Of a stretch of DNA of 64,000 nt, positions 1-12,200 are shown piece after piece (the first letter of the stretch is position 1; the number at the start of each line of letters is the position of its first letter). The DNA comes from Ascochyta rabiei (Eukaryota > Ascomycota > Dothideomycetes > Pleosporales > Didymellaceae), in assembly GCF_004011695.2 (NCBI RefSeq), contig NC_082423.1, positions 62,001 to 126,000 on the forward strand, in the 5' to 3' direction. The translations under genes were made by a program, and so were the position numbers. Below the pieces are notes generated by a model, which searched no databases, was not told the origin of the DNA, and saw only the letters and a program-made list of their open reading frames with translations.

Positions 1-3000
1 TCGTTATAATTCTTTAGAATACAGCTACTAAGTTAGTAGCCCCTTAAACTAGGGTATATAATTATAAAAGGCTAATTAGCGTTATAACTACTGTTATGTC
101 TCTGCTATCTTTGTGCAGTATTATCTAGTTATAACTAGAGAAGAAGTCTATAAGTAATATAATCTTATAGCTAGCAAACCTCTTAGAGAACTTATTTATA
201 GTTAGTAGGGTTTCTACATCTTAAACAGAGACCCTGTTTATATGTTAAGCGTTGTTAATAAACTAAAATCTACTGTCTTTCTTAGACACTAAATGCTATA
301 GGTTTATATATTAGCTGTTGCATTACTTAAGTGTTCCTTATTTTAACCTATTATTTAGCATCTTAATAAGTTCTCCTTCTAGACTACTTGCAATAGGGAA
401 GGTCTTAACCTGCTAAGCTTTAAGTAGGATTATCCTAATTCAGTATAGAGGAGAAACCTCCTTCTTAATCTGCCTCGATTTAGAAAAAATGAAAGCTATA
501 GTTGCTTCTCTGCTTAGGATTATTTTTTTAAAGAGTGCTATGTTTGCTAGGAATAGAGTATTGCTAAACTTCTAATCTTCTATTCTCTAGGGAGTAAGCC
601 TCTTTCCTCTTAGGAAAGGGGCATATTACCTTTTAAATAAGTAATTAAAAGGCCTAATGTTATATAGCCTTAAATAAAGTATTAGCTGCTGTTGTTTATA
701 TGCAACTCTTTTCTAGTCTTCTTAACTAAGTTCTATAGGTTTATTAGGTTATAGATTATTAACAGGTTAAACCTTTACCCCTACTTATTTGTAGAGAGTG
801 TTAACTTCTTAGTTTCTAACTAAATTATGATAACCTCTTATCCTTAATAATTGTAAGTTTATTTAGGACAGTAAGATAAGGAAGTCCTTATCCGCATGTA
901 CTTGCCTAGGGTCCCCTCCCTTAGAGATCTATTAGAGACTGCTGGCATTGTTCTGTGTAAAGATGAAACTACTTAGGCCTTTTAAGATTCCTAAATCTAT
1001 AGTTGTACGTAGGAAGTAGTAGTTTACTTCTACTAAGTAACAGAACTCTAGTATTGTTAGGTCTTTACTAGTATCAGAACATCCCAGCCTAATTAAGGAG
1101 TTCCCCTAACTTTTCCCTTATCCTAGTTATGCTTAACTAGGGTAGAGTAGTAAGGAGATAGGTCTAATGCGATAAAGGTAGCGTTCCTCCTGCTATTATT
1201 AGACATATTATAGCACGCAGTTCTTCTAAAGATATTGTACTATATAGCTAGTCTTACTAATAAGCACTATAGCGTTCTAAGGATAACTAATCCTATTAGG
1301 TTCCTTATAAGTCTAAAGTGCGTTAAGGTTGTAACTTCTTTAATCTAGACTAGGACATTCTACAACGTTCTAACAAATGGATCTATACTACTATTAGCTG
1401 TAATAACGCCCTGCTATTTCTGTATTAGGTGTGTTATTTCTTTGTACACTATTCCTAGCGCTTAAGAAGCACTAAATCCTATTAAATTTATCTAAGCTCT
1501 AGTGTTAATTAAGCAGCTAACTGCATGTAACCTAATATAAGCCTAGTATGTTAGTAAATCTTAGTACACTAGCTTCTCTAACCTAGTAGTTTCTATAGTT
1601 TTAGCTAGCTTATTTAGAGGATCTTTATTGTCCTGTATATTGCTATATGCTTCTACTTAGTAGCTCCTGTAAGCATTCCTCTCTAATCTAACGTTAAAGC
1701 ATTAAGCCCTGCTGTTCTTAATTGCAGAGTAATTTTTGCTAAATTTAGCGCTAGTGCAGACCCTTATAATTTCTAGCTAATTAGCAGTTAACTAGTAAGA
1801 CCTGTTAGCTCCTAATTAGTTAGAACCCCTAGCCCCTAGGATCGCTACGTTAACGCTCCTGCTAACTATTAGGTTAGAGTCTAACTCCTTTATAAGATTC
1901 TGGAACATTGCTTAGATATAACCCTAAGAGACTAAGTCTCTAACAGTAATCCCTTATACTTCTTAACAAAGAATTACTGTTAGAAACTTGTTTTAAGATA
2001 GTTTAAGTAGGTCCACTATTCTATTGTCTAAGCTAGTTATTAACTACTTCCTCTTTTGCTAATTTAATAGTAGAATAGTTTCTAATACCCTCTCTTATAA
2101 TAGTAGTTTAATAATAGCATACAGCTAAATGTAAGGTTAACTAGTAAAAGGTATTATTTACTTGCTCTCTATTAGCAAAGGGCTTAACCCTAACAAGTCT
2201 TTAATATCTACTACTAACTTATCTTTAGCATTATTGTATGCTTACTTAACTGTAGCTTATTAAAATGTTAAAGGTCTTTCTTTCCTAACTGCAGCTCTCT
2301 AACCTCTTTCTAGGATAGTATTTACTTAGCGGTTGCGTGCCTTGTCTAACCTAGTTAATGTGTTTAAGGAGAAGCTATCTTTAATGTTATATGCCCCTAG
2401 TATAATGTCCCTTTTATTAATATAATTAAGACTATAAACTTTGTAATAGTTATTGTTAAGGATTTAGAAGTTCTAAAAAGAGTGCAATAACTTATAGTCT
2501 AGCTTGTAATTATCTATTGTAGTTAGTGCGCTAACTCTTCTCATAACCTTTCTCTGTACGTCTAGACCTAGCCTAGATCTATATATTACTCCTCTAGGCC
2601 TAAAGTCTACACCTTTAAATAGATTAGGCTAAACTGCAGAGGCTAGCTGGTCTAAGACATCCTGTGAAACTTCAAAGTACTCTTAAATCTTCTGTTTTAA
2701 CTAATTAAGTTAATAGGTAGGTAGGACAGATCCTTAGATAGGTTTAATTTAATATTAAGTAGGGCTAAAATAGTATCTGCGTTAACTGTCTTAGTTAAGT
2801 TAGAAACTACACTACCCTATGCGGGTAAGTGCTCTATATAACTTATACTTACAGGCTTAGTAGTTTAGCTCTCTACATATATTGCAAGAGTTATTATACT
2901 TTCTTCCTTAGGAGTAGTTTACTTCTTATCTTAGGTTAACGTTTCTAGGTGTGTTAGTGATGTAAGAGCTATCGTTCCTTTCCTAGGTAGCACTAGCTCT

Positions 3001-3960
3001 AGTTGCTTAAGAAATAGAGTAAGCGTAATTAGTAGGAGACTAAAGGATCTCTCTTATCTAATTGTAGGATTTTATAAGGGTGCTAACCTCTGCTAGGGAT
3101 AACTTCCATCTGCCTATTGCCTAGACGAGCTCTTTAACATCTTTATTAACACCAGAAGGTAGGGGTGTTTTGCTCTTACTACCCTAACTAGCTAGTTAAT
3201 CCTTAGCCTAGGTAAAAATAGATTTAGCGTTAATTAGCTCCTTAGTGCTGTTTATAAGGCGCTGGGTTTCCTTAGTATATCTATTATCCCTTCTAAGTAC
3301 TAATTCCTTTAAGCCTTAGCGCTGCTTATACACCCTTTTTATAAAATTGTAGATATTATTAAGTATAAATAAAGATTAATCCTTTATGTCTAGCCTGTTT
3401 TACATGTTAAAGAGGACAGGGTCTTTGTTAACCTTTAGCAGTCCTAAGAAGAAGTAGTATCCTTCCTTAGAGGTTAGAATTTAATTATTCTTCTAATATA
3501 TATTACTATACACTATAAAGTTAGTATAGTAGTGTAATAGTCTAGGGAAGGCTTCAGAGGTTTCTTTAATATAGGCTTTAAGGAACGCTTAATTGCCTAT
3601 ACATTAAGCAGTGTCCTAGTCTTTCTAGTAATCCTTTATAGCAATCTAAAGCTTAACCTAATTATCTAAAGCGTATAGTTTTAGGCGTTTAATAAACCTC
3701 CTGCAGTAATTATAGCAGTAGTTAGAGAGGACCCTAACCTTCTACCTGTTACTTAACCCTCTGTTTTCTGCTATGTAGTTATAGTTATTATGAAACTCTG
3801 TAACCTCCTTTCTATTAAAGGATAGTTAGATACACCTTCCCTTTGTTAGAACAACAATTTAACAGCTGTTTCCTGTTAGGGAAGACAGTGTCTCTATAGA
3901 GTCTAAAGGGTTGTCTATAGTAGTATACATTAATCCTTAGTAGTCTGTTATTTTAAGTAG
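1..3960 (-). pseudogene. RIP-degraded retroelement, gag-like frame
   Basis: On the minus strand a single reading frame can be followed from about 3810 down to 2935, and further towards 2210, interrupted almost only by TAG/TAA where Trp or Gln is expected. It is rich in Trp, Tyr and Lys, with a helical stretch near 3700-3550 (FLKAYIKETSEAFPRL) followed by YYFFLGLLKV. That layout resembles the capsid-like part of fungal LTR-retroelement Gag proteins. A possible degraded Cys knuckle (CNICRELNY) follows near 2880. I could not recognise a reverse transcriptase motif in 1-2200, so the class is an inference. The element runs off the left edge of the window. Confidence 0.45.
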
Positions 3961-4042
3961 ATAATAGTTTCTTATAATTAAAGTAATCTTTATTACTCTG
4001 TCTGTTAGAGCAGCTCAGTCCCTGTCTTTTATGTTCCTCTAG

Positions 4043-4090
4043 TCCTAAGGAATAGGGCTAAGCAGATCCTAAGGAATAGGGCTAAGCAGA
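4043..4090. repeat. 24-bp tandem duplication
   Basis: Two identical 24-base units (tcctaaggaatagggctaag plus four bases) lie head to tail at 4043-4066 and 4067-4090. They sit upstream of the gag-like frame in its orientation, so they probably belong to that element's leader. Confidence 0.85.
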
Positions 4091-4240
4091 ACTGTGCGGA
4101 TAATATATATAATAAGCATTAGAGATTAGACTAAGATAGTCCCTTAGCTAAGGCTTTTCCAGGTTAACTAGATGCCCGCCTTGTTTTAAGCTTTTTTTTG
4201 TTTTTTTTTCTCGTTTTCTAAATAATAGGTCTAATAGTAA

Positions 4241-4453
4241 CGTCCTGGTCCAGAATTAATAGGATAGTTCCTAGGCCGTGCCCCAGTCTTTAGAGTGGCA
4301 GATATTCAGATAATAACGTCCTAGTCCAGAATTAACAGGATAATTCCTAGGCCGTGCCCTAGCCTTTAGAGTGGCAGATATTTAGATAATAACGTCCTAG
4401 TCTAGAGTTAACAGGATAATTCCTAAACTATACCCTAGCCTTTAGAGTAGCAG
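4241..4453. repeat. 76-bp tandem repeat, three copies
   Basis: Three units begin with cgtcctggtc or cgtcctagtc at 4241, 4317 and 4393, an exact 76-base spacing. The third copy is the most altered and differs mainly by C-to-T and G-to-A changes, as RIP would produce. A poly-T run (about 4193-4209) lies just before the array. It may be a leader or subterminal repeat of the element to its left. Confidence 0.85.
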
Positions 4454-4764
4454 AATTTTAATATTACCTGCTATACTGTGCCCCCTAGTTAGGTTACTAT
4501 TTTGTTCTAGTATAAGTGTTAAAGCATCTTATTAGCAGGCACATTAGAAAGGATACTTATTTTTATTATTGTTAAGGGTTAAAGAGATAGGTGATACAGT
4601 AGTTAAATTCTCTATGTAAGTGTTTCTAGTTCTTATTATAGGTGTCCTGCCTTAACAGTTCCTGTTAAGGCCTCTTATACCCTTCTGCCGGCCAGATTAC
4701 GTACACTAGCTAAGCATCCTGGTTCTTACTAAGGCAATCACCGTGTGTACCGGCACAGTACATC
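4454..4764. other. AT-rich spacer without a recognised gene
   Basis: No legible coding frame or repeat partner was found here. The stretch 4680-4760 is less AT-rich than its surroundings, but nothing in it could be identified. Confidence 0.4.
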
Positions 4765-5380
4765 TATCCTAGAGAGATTAGGGAGCTTGGGGGGCTTATT
4801 TTTATTTTATCCCTATTTAGAGAGTGCTCTCTATTAGGTGGTGGTTCTAGTTCTAAAGTCCTGGGGTCCTAGTCCTAGGTAGGGTTTCCTTCTCTTTTAT
4901 AAAGAAATGACTATAAAATAACTAGAGGAGAGCTTGTTTTTGCACAGGCAGAGGTACCTAGTCTCTGTCCGCTTTTTAGGGCTAAAAAAAAGGAAAAAGA
5001 CAATCTTAGCTCTACTAATCTTCCCCTTATTCTATTTTCGCTAGCCTAACTTTAAGACCTCTAGGAGTAGAAAGAAGGGGTTAAAAGCAGAAATTTAAGG
5101 AATGGCTTGTTGCTATCTGTTGTGGAAATAGGTAGTTTTGTAAGTTTCAGTGATATTTAGATAAGGTTATTTTAGATAAGATAAGTAAGATTGTTGTAGG
5201 AGTGGTCTGTGCTATGCAAAACCGATTTTGTTTTGCAATAGAACAGGTTAAATAACCAGGCAGCGTGCAGCAACCAGACGCCTAGAGGCTCTGGGAAGCT
5301 TAGGATAGTATATCCTCGCTGGGTTAAGATTAATTCTAATGATTTCTCGGTGTACAGGGCCTTATGTCCGTATTTTACTT
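4765..5380 (-). repeat. About 600-bp repeat, inverted partner of 25290-25905
   Basis: Read on the minus strand, this block matches 25290-25905 along its length. Both copies share a start near cataaggccctg/catagggccctg, the run gcgaggatatactatcctaa, a purine-rich middle, and an end near the sequence tagagagcactctcta followed by a gtacatct-type boundary. The two copies lie about 20 kb apart in opposite orientation. No transposase or RT is visible inside. The block could be a solo LTR, a LINE leader or a non-autonomous element. Confidence 0.7.
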
Positions 5381-5434
5381 TGTTGTGCTTGTGGATATTG
5401 TACAGTTCTAGACTCTAAGCAACAGGTAAAAGAA

Positions 5435-6425
5435 ATCCACTTAATAAGCTATTACATTAGTAAAGGCTAATTTATATATAATAGAGAACTAGTAGGTATA
5501 ATTAAAGGCTTTAAAATTACAGCTACTATAGCTACAGCAACATAGAGCATCTCAGTCTTTGTAAATAACCAGGCAGTATTCCTAAGACTAAAACTCCTTT
5601 TAAAAAGCCCAGACAGGCTTAGCAAATATGCTGCATATGGGCAGCTAAAACTAATAGAGACAAAGGCGCTACAATTAGCTTTAAATAGGCCCTAGGACAC
5701 AAAGACATCGCAGAAAACGAGAAAGCAGACACCCTAGTAAAAGAAGTAACTAAAAAGAGGCCTTCCTTAAATATAACTAGCATTGCTATAACTAGAATAC
5801 AAATTAAAGCTATTACAACAAAAGAGTAGTATTTTAAACTAGACACCTATACAGCCAGAGTAATTCTAAGAAAACTAAACACCTATACAGGATAATACTG
5901 GCTACAACTAATAACTTACATAATACTACTAAATAGCACTAGGAGAGAGATAGCTAGCGACTATTACTAACTAAAACTAGGACATAGCTACAATAAGGCA
6001 TACCTACACAATATATAGAAGTTAGATAATAATAAATATATCCGCGGCTGTATACAAACATTACAAGAACTTCAACTTAGCTATAAGAAATATAGAGAAA
6101 AAAGGAAAATAATGCAAGACAGCATATAAGGACAAAAGCTAATAAAGGTTCTACTACTACACATAACCTAAAGAATTATAGCTACCCTAGCTTTTATCTT
6201 AGAGACTAAAGTAGGCACGCGCAAGTAGTAACTACAACAAACAACAGACACCTAGAACCCTCTGTTTACTACTAAGAGTATAGGCTCTCACTATAGGACT
6301 ATAAACACATATTTACTATCCCTTTACAAAAACACACTCCTTAAATAACTAGAGTAGCTTAACTGCTCTTGTCTTATATAGTCTTAGACTTACACAGGAC
6401 GTTAAACCAATCATTTAATTAATTA
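5435..6425 (+). mobile_element. Tad-type LINE, 5'-truncated 3' end (RNase H and 3' UTR)
   Basis: The plus strand encodes the tail of a non-LTR retrotransposon ORF2. Readable pieces include VFVNNQAVFLRLK, resembling an RNase H core segment, and DTKTSQKTRKQTP at 5696-5736, resembling the GHxDIxGNExADxxA motif of the same domain. A Cys-poor tail near 6000-6110 follows. A 3' UTR runs to about 6425 and ends in an ATTA-rich tail. The same 3' UTR recurs at 41325-43410, which confirms it as a repeat family. Many TAG/TAA codons show that the copy is dead through RIP. Confidence 0.75.
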
Positions 6426-7560
6426 AAGATGAAGTGCAGTCTGGGAGGCCTTAAGAACAGCAAGAGGCCTTTAAGAAGGTTGTAAACCTTGTAAGACGGG
6501 ATTGTTATGGCAGAGAGAAGACCTGTGCTGATATTGCTGGTGATCTTAGTTAGAATGGCCTAGATATCTCAGCCTCTACCGTGTAGAGAGTACCTAGAAA
6601 AGCAGGCTACAAGAAGACAAAACTAACAATAAAACCAGGGTTGACAAAACAGATAAGAAAGGAAAGGTTAGCTTAGTATCTTAACCGTAAGGATTAGACA
6701 ATTAAGGATTAGAAGAATGTTATCTAGACTAATAAGACTGCTGTAGTACTCCTTTATTAACGTAGAGGATATAGACTCTCAAGAAATGTAGATAAGGCTG
6801 TTGTTAAGAGCTGTATCTAGAAGAGATAGAAAGGCTACTCTAATTTTATATTCTAGGGTTGCTTTACATATAAGAAAGGTCCTTATTACTACTAGACAGC
6901 TAAGACAAAGTAAGAGAAGGAAGAGGCTATAAGGAAGATTAATAAATTAAGCTAAGAGATAGAGCCTTTGATATAAAAGAGGTAGGAGCTTATAACAGGT
7001 ATAAAGAGGCTTAGTCTACGTACAAAGCCTAGTAAGAGATCTTAATAGAGATAGAATTAGAAGAGTAGAAAGCTATTATGAGGCAAAGGCTTAGGTATAA
7101 ACTAGTGGCGCTACTATTTAACTATTATAAGGCTAAAGCTATTCCTTTTGCAAAAAAGTGTATAAAAGAGAGACCTAGTACACTAGGTTAGGAGAATAAA
7201 GCACCTGCTTATAACTACTATATACAACGTGTAAATGTATAGCTAAAAGTATATAGCATAGCTACTTTAGTGCAGTAATTTACAACGTCTAAATGCTACT
7301 AAGCCTTCTTAGTTTTAATAGAGAGATATACAATAAAGAAAGACGTAAAAAAAGTAGAGCTTAGTCTATTCGGGCATAGAAACAGTGTTAGGATAAGCTA
7401 CCTTAAGGAAAGATTTAGAGCTGGATTAAGCGCATCCTAATTTATATCTAGAAGATTATTAAGTTAGATAGAGGTAATAAGTACAAGGAGGGCAGAGATT
7501 AACTAATAAAATAATAAGAATAACGTTCTGTGTGAGTCTAAGACTATATAAGGCGAGAGC
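6426..7560 (+). pseudogene. Tc1-like transposase remnant (DDE_3 type)
   Basis: This is a degraded transposase. It starts in the helix-turn-helix part (DISASTV, a stop, then RVPRKAGYKKTK) and continues through NVI, stop, TNKTAVVLL to GCFTYKKGPYYY. The order matches fungal Tc1-like transposases with an N-terminal HTH and a DDE core. The first catalytic Asp region reads TNKT where TDET is expected, so GAT became AAT and GAG became AAG, both G-to-A changes. The LINE tail abuts its 5' end, so the N-terminus is missing. The right terminus was not identified. Confidence 0.7.
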
Positions 7561-7788
7561 AGTTAAGCTACTCTAGTAATTTAAGAAGTGTATTTGTACA
7601 AAGGAATAGTAACTATGTGTTCGCAGTCATATAGTGAGGGCCTGTACCCTAGGTTGTTTAGAAGAGCCGTTGCCCTGTCGAATTAGAGTTGTGTAGAACT
7701 ATCCTACAAGTAGGCTATTGTTCTAGCGTTTGTTGTTTGTTGTCTATTGCTAGCTATTGCTATTGCAGCAGAAAGTCTTCTTATTGTT

Positions 7789-7789
7789 T

Positions 7790-7830
<41 letters not shown>
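7789..7830. repeat. (TTG)n microsatellite
   Basis: An uninterrupted run of about 14 TTG/GTT trinucleotide units lies between the Tc1-like remnant and the pogo-type element. Confidence 0.95.
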
Positions 7831-7922
7831 ATAGAGAGCTAAAGCTCTATCAGAACGTAGCTGTATAGAGAGAGCCTGTAGGCTGTACTCTAGGATTTAT
7901 TTATCTATTACTATTGCTAGTA

Positions 7923-9789
7923 ACGTACCCCACAGGCGAGCCGCTTAACAGGCGAGCCGCTCACTTTTGCCAAGCCCCCACCAAACTCTACCCTATTATG
8001 GCCCAAAACAACCTAGTTTAGTGCTGTAAAGTGCAGTATGGCCTATAATACTATTTAGAAACTACTTCTACCTCTTTCTGACACGTTTGCGCGTTATGTC
8101 CTGTCTGATTGCACTGTCCACAGCGTCTTTGGGAGGGCTCACCTCCTTTAGCGCGCACCTGCTTCTTTGCCTTCTTCCCATTACTACGCGCCCCAAACTC
8201 CTTTAGAGTTATTAATCGCAGGCCATCCTTAACTGTTAGGGTCTCTTCTGCCTAAACTTGCTTTCTTTTGTGTGATTTTTGTTGTGTGGCTGCCTTATTA
8301 GTAGCTTAAAGCTGAGTAATCTCCTGTTGCGCCAACACTAGCTTATGCGCAATTATTGCTGCCCCTTTTGCTACCTTCTTAAACGCCTTAACTATAGAGG
8401 TAGGCGAACTATCTATATACCTCTGAATCCTTGTCTTTACAAGCATTAATTACAACCTAAGTTTAAGGGTGTTGCTTGGGGTTTGCGACTGCCAGAGCTT
8501 GTTGTTGACAGGTAGTAGTGGTGATAGAGTGCGCAACTTCACATCAAGGGCCATTATGACCCAGTCTGGGTCAAATAGGACCAATCTAGCACCTTGGAAC
8601 CCTCCCTAGATGTTCTTAGAAGTAATTGCAGCATTGTAGGCGCGTATAAAGCATAGCAAGAACTCTGTCTTTATAATGTAGTTAATCTAGTTATATATAA
8701 GTATTTTGGCTTAGCACCTATACGCCTTTTTCAAAGCAGCAAAACAACCTATATTAAGGGGCTGTGTAAGGTGTAATAAGTAAGGAGGCAAACAGAGAGC
8801 AATAATCTTGTTATCCTTGCAGTATTGCTGGAATTTAAGAGAGTTGTGGCTCTTATGACTATTAATAATAAGCAAATAGTAGGTGCTAATAGTACGCTCC
8901 TTTGTATGCCTGTTAAAGTGCTTTAACCAGTCAAGACTAAGCTTGTTGGTAGTCCAGCCGTTATCAGAGACTCTAATAACCCAGTTATAAGGCAGATCCT
9001 CTTCTTTGTACCAGGCAGAGAGGTGGTGGTAGGCTTTAAAGATAAGGAAGGCCAGAATGGCCTATCCTTTGGCATTAATGCTCACTATAGCCGTAGCCTA
9101 CTCTTGGTTGCCTGGCTGGATAGCCTTTGGCCGACCCTGTTGTTCTGAAGCTGTAACAACTGCTCCTAGGGAGATCTGGCCTATTATGAAGCTTGTCTTG
9201 TTGAAGTTGTACGTGTCTTCATCCTAGATGCCATACTTAGCTTTGATATTAGCTACTAGGCCAAACTAGCCCTGTAGAACCTTAGAATCCTCACAGAGGG
9301 CTCTCTTGTAGTTGTACTTGCGATTAAACTTGACTTTAAGCTCTAGGTGTTGCTTAACAAACGTACTAGGCCAGTTTACGCTAATAGGGCCTAGATTGCG
9401 CTTAGCGCGCAAAGAATTAGCTATAGTAGCTACATCTAAGAGCTAAGGGGAAAATCCTTACATATCTAGCTTAAGAACATGCTTAATAATTACCTCCTCC
9501 TTATTGTTGTCCAGCTTCTGTAAGTTGGCTATAGAATCTGCGCGTGAAGGTCGTCCTGTGTGTCAGTCGCTTAGTGTCTTTTGAGGGACCCTGTAGATAG
9601 CTGCAGCGCGTTGCTAAGAGAGATTCGCGTCTTGTTTAAGAGCCTGGAGCGCAAGCTGTATCTGAGCTTCCTTTGACGCGTCTAAATGGTGTTGTTAAGA
9701 AGAAGACATTGGTGTAGGAGGAGAAGTTTGGTGGGGGCTTGGCAAAAGTGAGCGGCTCGCCCGTTGAGCGGCTCGCCTGTGGGGTACGT
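7923..9789 (-). mobile_element. Pogo/Fot1-like DNA transposon A (1867 bp, full length)
   Basis: Both ends are intact: it begins acgtaccccacagg, ends with the inverse cctgtggggtacgt, and is flanked by the TA target duplication (7921-7922 and 9790-9791). Inside each terminus are two 16-base iterons (acaggcgagccgctta/ca) followed by ttttgccaagcccccacc. The transposase is on the minus strand. Its C-terminus, near 8130-8060, reads CGQCNQTGHNAQTC, a CCHC zinc knuckle. The DDE core lies between about 8500 and 9650. RIP-type stops interrupt it, so the copy cannot act on its own, but it is among the less damaged copies. Confidence 0.88.
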
Positions 9790-9813
9790 TAATAGACTGC
9801 TGGGGGTGTTTAA

Positions 9814-10205
9814 GCCGTTGCTTAGTCGATTTCATAGTTGTAGCTAGGCAAATAGACCTGTTGCTTTACTAAGGCAGCAGGTATCTATAGGCCTAAGAAG
9901 AGATCTGTTGCTATGTTGATGGGGTAGTCGAATAGGGGTAGTTTTAAGCCGTTGCTTAGTTATTTCGTCTAGGTATAGGAGGTTGGTATAGCTGGTTATG
10001 ATAGGGGGTATTTGTATAGGTTGTAGCTAGGCATATAGACCTTATACTTTACTAAGGTAGCAGGTATTTATAGGCCTAAGAAGTAAGCTGTTGCTTTGTC
10101 GATAGGGTAGTCCTATAGGGGTATTTTTAAGCTGTTACTTAGTCGATTTTGTCTAGGTATATTGGGTCGGTATAGATAGTTATAATAGGGGGGTATTTGT
10201 AATAA
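9814..10205. repeat. Degenerate minisatellite, three long units
   Basis: Units beginning gccgttgcttag or gctgttacttag occur at 9814, 9948 and 10131. They share sub-blocks such as tagctaggca, aggtatctataggcctaaga and gatggggtagtc. Unit length is uneven (134 and 183 bases) because of an extra block containing a ggtataggaggttggtatag-type motif. No coding function is visible. Confidence 0.7.
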
Positions 10206-10686
10206 AGTAATAGCTATGTAGCAATTGCTAGGCAGGCAATAGCTATAGCTAGTACTCCTCTGTTTGTTGCCTTTAACCGGTCTACATCTACAAGCGCACG
10301 GGCCATTGCAGAGATTTCGTCTCAACTAAGACTAGATAACCACTCTGTTCAGCTTACAATAGCCAGCGCGCCTGTTCCAGCGCCTGCACTACAAAACAAA
10401 CGCTAGAAATAGATGGTAGGAAGGCATGTTTGTAATATTGGGATGAAAAATCGATAGAAATCGACCTTTCTCCAACTATGAAAAGTTGGTGTCCGGTGAG
10501 GAGGGCAGAGATGTACGTAGGACTAATTTACTCATTATCTGTACACAGTAAATTGAATCTATTAGGCCTACTACCTCTAACACTACCCCTAACTACCCCG
10601 TGCGTTGACTGGGGGGGGGGGGGACTTTTGAAATGCTCCTCCGTAACGCTGCTGCGTATTATAGCGTTGCAAAGTAGTTATAGTAT
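10206..10686. other. Gene-free stretch with a 13-G tract
   Basis: Apart from an unbroken run of 13 G at 10611-10623 nothing could be identified. The open frame over the G tract is a poly-Gly artefact and was not called. Base composition is less RIP-like around 10260-10520. Confidence 0.5.
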
Positions 10687-10746
10687 TAGTGTGGTCTTAG
10701 CAAAAGTAGACAGCTCGCTTAGGGGCAGCTCGCTTTTAGAGTACGT
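10687..10746. mobile_element. Solo right terminus of a pogo-type element
   Basis: About 60 bases match the right end of the element at 31404-33266: gtgtggtcttagcaaaagta, two agctcgctt-type iterons and a final gagtacgt followed by TA. No left end or transposase accompanies it, so it is a truncated remnant. Confidence 0.6.
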
Positions 10747-10879
10747 TAAATTTATCTAAAACTATCACAATGGTATTGTATATGTATAAGAAAAAATATA
10801 TCTATAGAGATAGCCTCTAAACACCCCTATAAAACAGCAGTTTCTTAATAATTTCTGTATTATAGATTTTAACATTCTA

Positions 10880-12151
10880 ACGTGTTTCACCAGTAAGCGG
10901 CCAACACCAGTATCCGGCCAACCCCACCAAAACCAGCCTAACTTGGCGTGCAATTACTCTACAACTACGCAGTCGAATTAAGTAAGGTTTTAAAGCATAA
11001 TAGATTAGATAGCTCTACATTAAGTCCTGTTGTGGCCTTGCACGTGGCATTTGCTACATGTTAGTAGTGCTCGCTGACGCTGTGGGGCAGCGTCAACCTG
11101 GGCCTCCTCCTTAACCACATTATCAGCCTATAAGACTAGTAATTAAGCTTCCTTAACCTGTAGAACTCCCCTACGTGCTATATACTGTCTACGCTTTTAA
11201 CACTTATATTACTAGCGTTAGTTTAAAGCACGTAGCTTAGCATTCTCCTAAGTTAAGATTGTTACTAACTGTATTGTAAGCTAACAACCCTTAACAAGCT
11301 GGGATATAGCTTAACTAGTTAGACTCTATAACTAACGCTTAAGGAGATCTTGTATAAGGCAAGCTTGCTGCTGAAGCTGGTCAACTGTATGTGGTGTCTC
11401 TGCTGTCCACAGCCCTGCTGGTCCTGCTGCTGTCCCTAGTGGTGATGGTGTTCTAATAACAGTGAGGCATGACAGGACACGCTCTAGATTAAATGGGATA
11501 AGCCCTGTTGCTTGAAATCCAGCCTTAATATTGCTCTCTAATAGAGCAGTTGGTCTAATCCTCAGGTACATCTATAGGAAGTCAAGCTTATTAACATAGA
11601 AGATGCTTTGGCAGGCAAGCTCAGACACCTTATGTCCATACACTACCTTAAGAGGAGAGTAGCAGCCAACGTCTAGTGGCTGGAGAAGGTGTGAGGTGTA
11701 AGGAGGCATACAGAGGGTAATAATCATATTGTCCTTACAGTACTAATCAAACTTAGGTGTAGCGTGGCTGCTGTGACTGTTAAGGATGAGTAGCTGACAA
11801 GCACCTAATAAGCGAGTCTGTGTGTGCCTGTTGAAGTGCTTTACCTAGTCAAGGCCTAGCTTATCTGTTGTCCAGCCGTTGTCACTAACAGCAACAGTCC
11901 AGTCAGGTGGGAGGTCTTGATACCAGCTGGCCTAGTAGAGCTTCCCTGCTAGTATAAGGAAGGGTGGGATAGACCAACCTGACGCGTTAACACACTTAAT
12001 TGTTGTCACCTACTCGCAATTGCCTGGCTGAACGACTGTAGCGCGTCCAACTTTCTTAGAAAATTTTATTGCGTGATTTTTGAGATAAAGGGTTGTGATT
12101 TTGGGCAATCTTGGTGAGGTTTTAAGTGGGCGACCCGCCCGTGGAATACGT
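10880..12151 (-). mobile_element. Pogo/Fot1-like transposon F with mismatched ends
   Basis: The left end acgtgtttcacc follows TA (10878-10879). The right end finishes ccgtggaatacgt and is followed by TA (12152-12153). The minus strand encodes the transposase C-terminus. An open stretch at 11332-11571 includes SNIKAGFQATGLIPFN, typical of the region after the DDE core in Fot1-type transposases. A CCHC knuckle (CSKCHVQGHN, its last Cys near a broken codon) lies near 11070-11030. At 1272 bp it is about 0.6 kb shorter than its relatives, and the N-terminal DNA-binding part is missing. Its two termini belong to different TIR types, which suggests a deletion or chimera. Confidence 0.7.
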
Positions 12152-12200
12152 TACCTTAGTGCAAGTACTAAGTTTAGACTTTAGTCCCGCACAAGTCTTT

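Noticed and set aside
5619..5846. 75-codon minus-strand frame with hydrophobic segments
   Set aside because: It is the shadow of the LINE RNase H frame on the plus strand.
7921..9791. CRISPR-like reading of the paired 16-base iterons in transposon ends
   Set aside because: Only two units per end, mirrored at the other end and part of the terminal inverted repeat; the genome is fungal.
10478..10759. 93-codon plus-strand frame
   Set aside because: It runs through a 13-G tract and a transposon terminus, with no domain; chance frame.
11332..11571. 79-codon minus-strand frame as a stand-alone gene
   Set aside because: It is the C-terminal fragment of a pogo-type transposase in element F and is listed there.
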